NCBI GenBank assembly: GCA_963752915.1
Contig: CAVVZZ010000015.1
Location: 124,001-188,000 of the forward strand
Reading direction: 5' to 3'
DNA from: DATJPR01 sp963752915
GTDB lineage: Bacteria; Bacteroidota; Ignavibacteria; UBA10030; UBA6906
Length of the DNA stretch: 64,000 nt
The notes under the pieces are model-generated. The model worked only from the letters and a program-made list of their open reading frames with translations. It searched no databases and had not been told where the DNA came from. Shown piece after piece: positions 60,525 to 64,000 of this stretch. How positions within the stretch are numbered: position 1 is the stretch's first letter; the number at the start of each line of letters is the position of its first letter. The translations under genes were made by a program, and so were the position numbers.

Positions 60525-61644
60525 GTGAAGGCGAAGCGCGGGCAGAGAGTCGTTGTTGCCATGAGCGGAGGGGTGGACTCTTCGGTCGCGGCCGCGATGC
60601 TGGTTCAGCAGGGATATGAGGTGGTCGGGATCACGATGAAGACCTCAAACTACGAGGATGTCGGTGGAAACGACGCCAACGAGAAAAGCTGTTGTTCCCT
60701 CGACGGGATCAACGATGCCAGGCAGGTTGCGGCGCAATGGGGATTTCCCCATTACGTTCTGGATTTTACAGAGCGGTTTTCCGATGAGGTCATCCAGCCC
60801 TTCATCCACGAATACCTCGCGGGACGTACTCCAAACCCCTGCGTGTTGTGCAACCGTACCATCAAGTGGGAGGAGCTCCTGAAGAAGGCGGAAGCCCTCG
60901 GAGCGGACGTATATGGCGACCGGGCACTACGCGCGCGTCCATTTTTCCTCGGAACGGAAGCGCTATTGGATCGGAAGAGGACGCGACGGAAACAAAGATC
61001 AATCCTACGCCTTGTGGGGCTTGACACAGGCGTCACTCGCCAGAACGATGTTTCCGCTCGGGGAACTCACGAAGCCCGAGGTTCGGGGTCTCGCGAAGGA
61101 GTTCGGTCTTGACGCCGCAAAGAAAGGGGAGAGTTTTGAAATCTGTTTTATCCCGGACAACAATTACGAAAGGTTTCTCAAGGACCGTGTGCCCGGCCTG
61201 GGGGAGCAGGTCCAGGGAGGGGAGATCACGTTGGACGGACAGCCTGTCGGAACGCACAGGGGATATCCGTTCTACACGATCGGCCAGCGGAGAGGCGTCG
61301 GGATTGCGACCGGAGAGCCGGTATACGTCACAGCCATCGATCCCGTAAACAATCGCGTTGAGGTTGGATCGGAACAGGCGCTGTTCAAGAACGCGATGAC
61401 CGTCCGGTCCGTTAATTGGATGAAGTACGATTCCCCGGCGGCTCCAATGCCGGTCGACGTCCGGATCCGCTATAAGGATCCCGGCGGAGCGGCGCGCCTC
61501 GTGTGTCTCGACGGTGGAAGGGTGTCCGTGCAATTCGCTGCGCCCCGGCGTGCCATCACCCCGGGACAGTCTGCCGTCTTCTATGAGGGAGAGGACATCG
61601 TGGGGGGAGGGATCATCGACGAGGGGAAGAACAATGGGCAATAG
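60525..61644 (+). CDS. mnmA: tRNA-uridine 2-sulfurtransferase MnmA, frameshifted
   Basis: MnmA adds sulfur to the wobble uridine U34 of tRNA-Lys, -Glu and -Gln. The first frame has the PP-loop AMSGGVDSSVAAAML, SCCSLDGINDARQVA (first catalytic Cys region) and TPNPCVLCNRTIKWE. The second has ATGHYARV, KDQSYALWGLTQ, and FEICFIPDNN with the second catalytic Cys. The frames join at 60909: dropping one base (G) turns GADV-Y into GADYMATGH, the family sequence. The product would be 372 residues, normal. The start is GTG at 60525 with GGAAGGA (60511-60517) 7 nt before it. The last residues NNGQ and stop lie in a heptamer array. The break is probably a sequence insertion. Confidence 0.92.
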
Positions 61645-61693
61645 TCAATCGACAATGGACAACGGTCAACGGACGACGGACAATGGACAATGA
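61631..61693. repeat. Heptamer array 5 (nine 7-bp units)
   Basis: Nine perfect-phase 7-bp units of the form WCAAYGG and relatives (ACAATGG occurs four times) run from 61631 to 61693 without a gap. The mnmA stop codon TAG (61642-61644) lies in the second unit. The next gene starts 13 nt after the array. Confidence 0.85.
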
Positions 61694-61705
61694 TGCGAGG
61701 GAGCG

Positions 61706-61945
61706 ATGAGGATTTCTGAGCGGACAGTGAACTCATTCGGTTATATCGGGCTCACCGTCCTGGTGATCCTTGCCGTCCTCGTCTGGCTTCAATTGGTGCC
61801 GGACTACCTCCAACTCCCGGTGTTTTGTCTTGCTCTGACGCTTCTGCTCGTCCGATTGACCCTGAGGTTGCTGGCACAGCGCACGAAACGGATTGCCGAG
61901 GAAGAGTCCCGAAAATCGACAGAAGGGCGCCCCGGCAACACCTGA
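61706..61945 (+). CDS. Small two-helix membrane protein
   Basis: A 79-residue protein with two adjacent hydrophobic segments (YIGLTVLVILAVLVWLQL and LPVFCLALTLLLVRLTLRLL) and a basic, polar C-terminus. I recognise no family. GGGAG precedes the ATG by a few bases (61699-61703 region). It follows mnmA after heptamer array 5 and converges on the DUF6249-like gene. Confidence 0.6.
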   Translation: MRISERTVNSFGYIGLTVLVILAVLVWLQLVPDYLQLPVFCLALTLLLVRLTLRLLAQRTKRIAEEESRKSTEGRPGNT

Positions 61946-61954
61946 GCGCCCTTC
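61922..61954. terminator. Possible hairpin between convergent genes
   Basis: GAAGGGCGC (61922-61930) pairs perfectly with GCGCCCTTC (61946-61954) across a 15-nt loop. It has no T-run and overlaps the 3' end of the small membrane protein gene, so termination is uncertain. Confidence 0.4.
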
Positions 61955-61992
61955 AGGAAGACACCAATGCCCGGCTCTTTCACGAATGTGCT

Positions 61993-62340
61993 TTAAACAG
62001 TTTCCTTCTTCGAAGCTATACGATAGTACAGAAGCAATCCCACACCGCCGAAGACCGCGATCAAGCCCGGGATGATGCCGTCTCCGAGGAAGTACATCGA
62101 GTGGAGCCAAACACCAAGGATGACGGCGAGACCGACCATGACAAGCAAAATTCCCCATTTCAATGAGCTGAGAGGGGATGTGGGTTTTGCCCACGTCGTA
62201 TACAACGCCTTCATATCTTCCGCGTTGAGGCCCTTTTCGATGATGCTCATTCGCTCTTTGTGACGGGAAATGATGAAGGATCCGAAGATAAGAAGGATCG
62301 TGAGAAAGAAGAATATTCCCATAAATATGCCGCCGTCCAT
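61993..62340 (-). CDS. DUF6249-like small membrane protein divergent from the ECF sigma gene
   Basis: A 115-residue membrane protein with an N-terminal helix (IFMGIFFFLTILLIFGSFII), a conserved cytoplasmic segment (RHKERMSIIEKGLNAEDM), and two further helices (WGILLVMVGLAVILGVWL, LIAVFGGVGLLLYYRI). This layout is that of the DUF6249 group often found beside ECF sigma factors in Bacteroidota. GGAGG precedes the ATG. The gene has a TGCAAC-N17-CGTCTA promoter that mirrors that of the sigma gene, so it is probably part of the sigma regulon. Its role is unknown. Confidence 0.82.
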   Translation of the reverse strand: MDGGIFMGIFFFLTILLIFGSFIISRHKERMSIIEKGLNAEDMKALYTTWAKPTSPLSSLKWGILLVMVGLAVILGVWLHSMYFLGDGIIPGLIAVFGGVGLLLYYRIASKKETV

Positions 62341-62392
62341 GATTGCCTCCGCTGGTGTGATACGTGTCGTATGCTCGATTCGTTTGAATAGT

Positions 62393-62421
62393 TAGACGCT
62401 CGGCGTTGAAGCATTGTTGCA
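62393..62421 (-). promoter_or_regulatory. ECF-type promoter for the DUF6249-like gene
   Basis: On the minus strand TGCAAC (62416-62421), 17 nt, CGTCTA (62393-62398). It is a near copy of the plus-strand promoter at 62431-62460 and shares the palindrome 62414-62438. Confidence 0.6.
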
Positions 62422-62438
62422 GGAGGATCCTGCAACAA
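62414..62438. repeat. Palindrome shared by divergent ECF-type promoters
   Basis: TTGTTGCAGGA (62414-62424) and TCCTGCAACAA (62428-62438) are perfect inverted copies around a 3-nt centre. Each arm contains one TGCAAC element, facing opposite genes. Confidence 0.85.
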
Positions 62439-62460
62439 AGTCGGGGCGTGACGTCGTCTA
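62431..62460 (+). promoter_or_regulatory. ECF-type promoter for the sigma/anti-sigma operon
   Basis: TGCAAC (62431-62436), 18 nt, CGTCTA (62455-62460). Transcription would begin near 62467, just before AAGGA (62490-62494). Identity with the opposite promoter suggests autoregulation by the encoded sigma factor. Confidence 0.6.
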
Positions 62461-62501
62461 AGTTACTGATGAGGTGAGAACAGCCTCACAAGGAACGAAC
62501 C

Positions 62502-63071
62502 ATCGACGCTGATCGCGACATCATCATTGACCTCCAGCACGGTCAAACGAAGCGTTTCCGGGAGCTGATCGACCGTCATAAAGACAGGGCGCTGACGCTT
62601 GCCATGCGCTTGCTTGACGATCGACGGGAGGCGGAGGAGGCGATCCAGGACGCGTTTGTCAAGGTGTACAGGAATATCGACCAGTTCCGCGGGGAATCAA
62701 CGTTCCATACATGGTTTTACAGAATCCTGTACAATGAGTGCGTGTCGCGGCTTCGAAGGACGCGGAATGCCCCCGTCATGGTTCCCGCCATCGACGACGA
62801 TGATCTCGGCGCCGTCGACGACGACGCTTCAACAGACATGCAGGCGATGACCGCGGACATGCAGAAGATCATTGCCGGAGAGTTCGTTAAGCTCAGCGCC
62901 CATTACCGGACAGCCCTGACACTGTTCTTCCTTCAGGAGATGCGCTATGAAGAAATTGCGCAAGTCATGAATGTGCCAGTCGGAACGGTGAAGTCATATC
63001 TTTTCAGGGGCAAACAGATTCTGCGGAGGCGGTTGGAAGCATTAGGACATCGGGAGGCGGAAGTGGCATGA
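62502..63071 (+). CDS. ECF RNA polymerase sigma factor with a non-canonical start
   Basis: An ECF (sigma-70 group IV) factor of about 189 residues. Region 2 reads ALTLAMRLLDDRREAEEAIQ, DAFVKVYRNIDQF and STFHTWFYRILYNECVSRL; region 4 reads LSAHYRTALTLFFLQEMRYE and VPVGTVKSYLFRGKQILRRR. The first ATG in frame (62604) would cut off the first helix of region 2. The frame is open back to a stop at 62475, and the only candidate with a ribosome site is ATC at 62502, 7 nt after AAGGA (62490-62494). The anti-sigma gene overlaps its end by 4 nt. A sequence error in the start codon is possible. It is likely autoregulated from 62431. Confidence 0.88.
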   Translation: MDADRDIIIDLQHGQTKRFRELIDRHKDRALTLAMRLLDDRREAEEAIQDAFVKVYRNIDQFRGESTFHTWFYRILYNECVSRLRRTRNAPVMVPAIDDDDLGAVDDDASTDMQAMTADMQKIIAGEFVKLSAHYRTALTLFFLQEMRYEEIAQVMNVPVGTVKSYLFRGKQILRRRLEALGHREAEVA

Positions 63072-63625
63072 ACTCACAGAATGGACATCTCACAGCCGGG
63101 ACGATGCAGGATTTCATTGCCGGGCGGCTCGGAAGCGATGATGCGGCGGCGGCCCGGATGCACCTGACGTTGTGCGGGCGTTGCGCCGGACGTGTCCGCG
63201 CCTATCGTGCAATCGAGGCTTCTCTCCGCAGCCTCCCTCTTGAGCATGCGGACAGCGTAATGACGGACCGGATCCTGGAGCGGGCGGGAATCGCGGATCG
63301 AAAGGCGTACCGTTACGCAGATGTCATGGCCGGGACGTTGGCAGCAGTCTTTGTGGGAGGAATACTCCTCCTTGTCTTCGGCATCCTCGGAATCGTGCCG
63401 GTTCACACTGCAATAGGAGATTCTTCTGCGGTGTCAGCGTGGTGGGGCGATATCTCGCAACAGATCAGCAGTTCCATCGGAAGTTTCTCTTCCAGGCTGG
63501 GGGTCGCTTCCGTCAGCATTTCCTCCATTACCCTTGGCGCCCTTTCCGTCGGAGTCATCGCGGTCCTGCTCGGGCTTGATCACGTGATCGAGCGGTGGAT
63601 GGCCCGTGGAAATGGAGCGCGGTAA
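63068..63625 (+). CDS. Zinc-finger anti-sigma factor (membrane-bound)
   Basis: A 185-residue protein that most likely sequesters the ECF sigma factor. The N-terminal HLTLCGRCAGRV is a ZAS-type HxxxCxxC motif (residues about 32-39). One membrane helix follows (GTLAAVFVGGILLLVFGILGI), then a periplasmic Ser-rich part and a second hydrophobic segment (LGALSVGVIAVLLGLDHVI). Its start overlaps the sigma stop by 4 nt (ATGA). Release would come by proteolysis or conformational change on an envelope signal, as in other ZAS proteins; the signal is unknown. Confidence 0.88.
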   Translation: MNSQNGHLTAGTMQDFIAGRLGSDDAAAARMHLTLCGRCAGRVRAYRAIEASLRSLPLEHADSVMTDRILERAGIADRKAYRYADVMAGTLAAVFVGGILLLVFGILGIVPVHTAIGDSSAVSAWWGDISQQISSSIGSFSSRLGVASVSISSITLGALSVGVIAVLLGLDHVIERWMARGNGAR

Positions 63626-63634
63626 CGTTCCCCC

Positions 63635-63952
63635 TCAGCCCGCAGAAGTAATGTAACAGACCGGCTTCCTCCCGATCACCTCGGCCCAGTGTGGCGTGTT
63701 GGCAGGAATATCGATCCTGTCCCCCGGCTCGAGCATCCACACATGCGTCCCCGTCCCCAGTTTCATCTTCCCCGACGCGATCACGACAAAATCGTTGAAC
63801 TCGTGTTTGTGCATGCCGTATGCCGTGCCGGGTGGGTCTGTGACCACTTCGCAGGCGAACCCCTGGCGTTCGAGCATGACCCGTAACGCCTCGACTGTGG
63901 CTTTCTTCGGATCCATCATCCTCGTGATATCCATGACGAGCGATGCTGCCAT
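63635..63952 (-). CDS. Small cupin-domain protein
   Basis: A 105-residue single-domain cupin. The metal site is GMHKHEFNDFVVIASGKM (two His and a Glu/Asp pattern) and the second motif PGDRIDIPANTPHW ends with another His. Such proteins bind a metal or small ligand and often act as sensors or isomerases. It converges on the anti-sigma gene (9-nt gap). No partner suggests a specific role. Confidence 0.82.
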   Translation of the reverse strand: MAASLVMDITRMMDPKKATVEALRVMLERQGFACEVVTDPPGTAYGMHKHEFNDFVVIASGKMKLGTGTHVWMLEPGDRIDIPANTPHWAEVIGRKPVCYITSAG

Positions 63953-64000
63953 TGCAACTACTCCCTTTCTCTCTTAGACGGAGGCGATGTTATTCACCCG

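Overview
The window (GC-rich throughout) reads as a chromosomal stretch of a bacterium in the Fibrobacterota-Chlorobiota-Bacteroidota superphylum, most likely an Ignavibacteria-like or Kryptonia-like lineage of Bacteroidota sensu lato. The evidence is two secreted proteins ending in a type IX secretion (T9SS) sorting domain (YPNPFNPTT and SFPNPFN motifs), a PorD/DUF4835 gene, and PorV-like and other outer-membrane barrels. Promoters match the canonical TTGNNN-N16/17-TANNNT pattern rather than the TTTG/TANNTTTG type of classical Bacteroidetes, which again points to a deep branch. There is no phage, IS element, CRISPR array, rRNA or tRNA that I can recognise.

Layout. 1-6290: tail of a sigma-54 activator, then a minus-strand operon (sugar nucleotidyltransferase fusion, PTS EIIA, an unknown protein, Lgt, RlmB). 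6477-8197: lactate dehydrogenase coupled to the nickel-pincer cofactor enzyme LarB. 8454-14614: plus-strand run plsY, HtrA protease, purB, semialdehyde dehydrogenase, lysine 6-aminotransferase; the last two form a lysine-to-2-aminoadipate path. 14812-19829: T9SS subtilisin, then nadE (frameshifted), rsmI and a GH13 glycosidase. 19865-22035: HrcA/CIRCE-controlled groES-groEL with a strong terminator. 22028-27511: minus-strand clpS-alaS-gmhA-polyprenyl sugar phosphotransferase. 27634-32485: aconitase with a histone-H1-like tail, a GT9 glycosyltransferase and a LysE-type exporter. 32499-43675: a SpoIIE-type phosphatase with a zinc-finger-like head, an M28 peptidase, a phosphoesterase, a Tat-exported molybdenum hydroxylase pair, a frameshifted T9SS esterase and an M64 peptidase. 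43727-50715: two unknown envelope proteins, a receiver/PEBP pair, and pepT-OPT transporter-NUDIX. 50849-61945: cytochrome c, an AlaX-like gene (frameshifted), a large sensor kinase, TPR-porD, two barrels, a GNAT enzyme and mnmA (frameshifted). 61993-64000: DUF6249-like protein divergent from an ECF sigma/anti-sigma pair, and a cupin.

Cross-cutting signals. (1) Five loci carry short arrays of 7-bp units with a shared grammar (roughly W-C-A-R-N-R-N); two of them supply the stop codon and last residues of a housekeeping gene and one is inserted in frame into a T9SS domain. (2) Four genes are broken, each by exactly one extra base. (3) The ECF sigma gene and its divergent neighbour share a palindrome that yields matching TGCAAC-N17/18-CGTCTA promoters on both strands. 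(4) The aconitase carries a 76-residue Lys/Arg/Ala/Pro/Ser tail.
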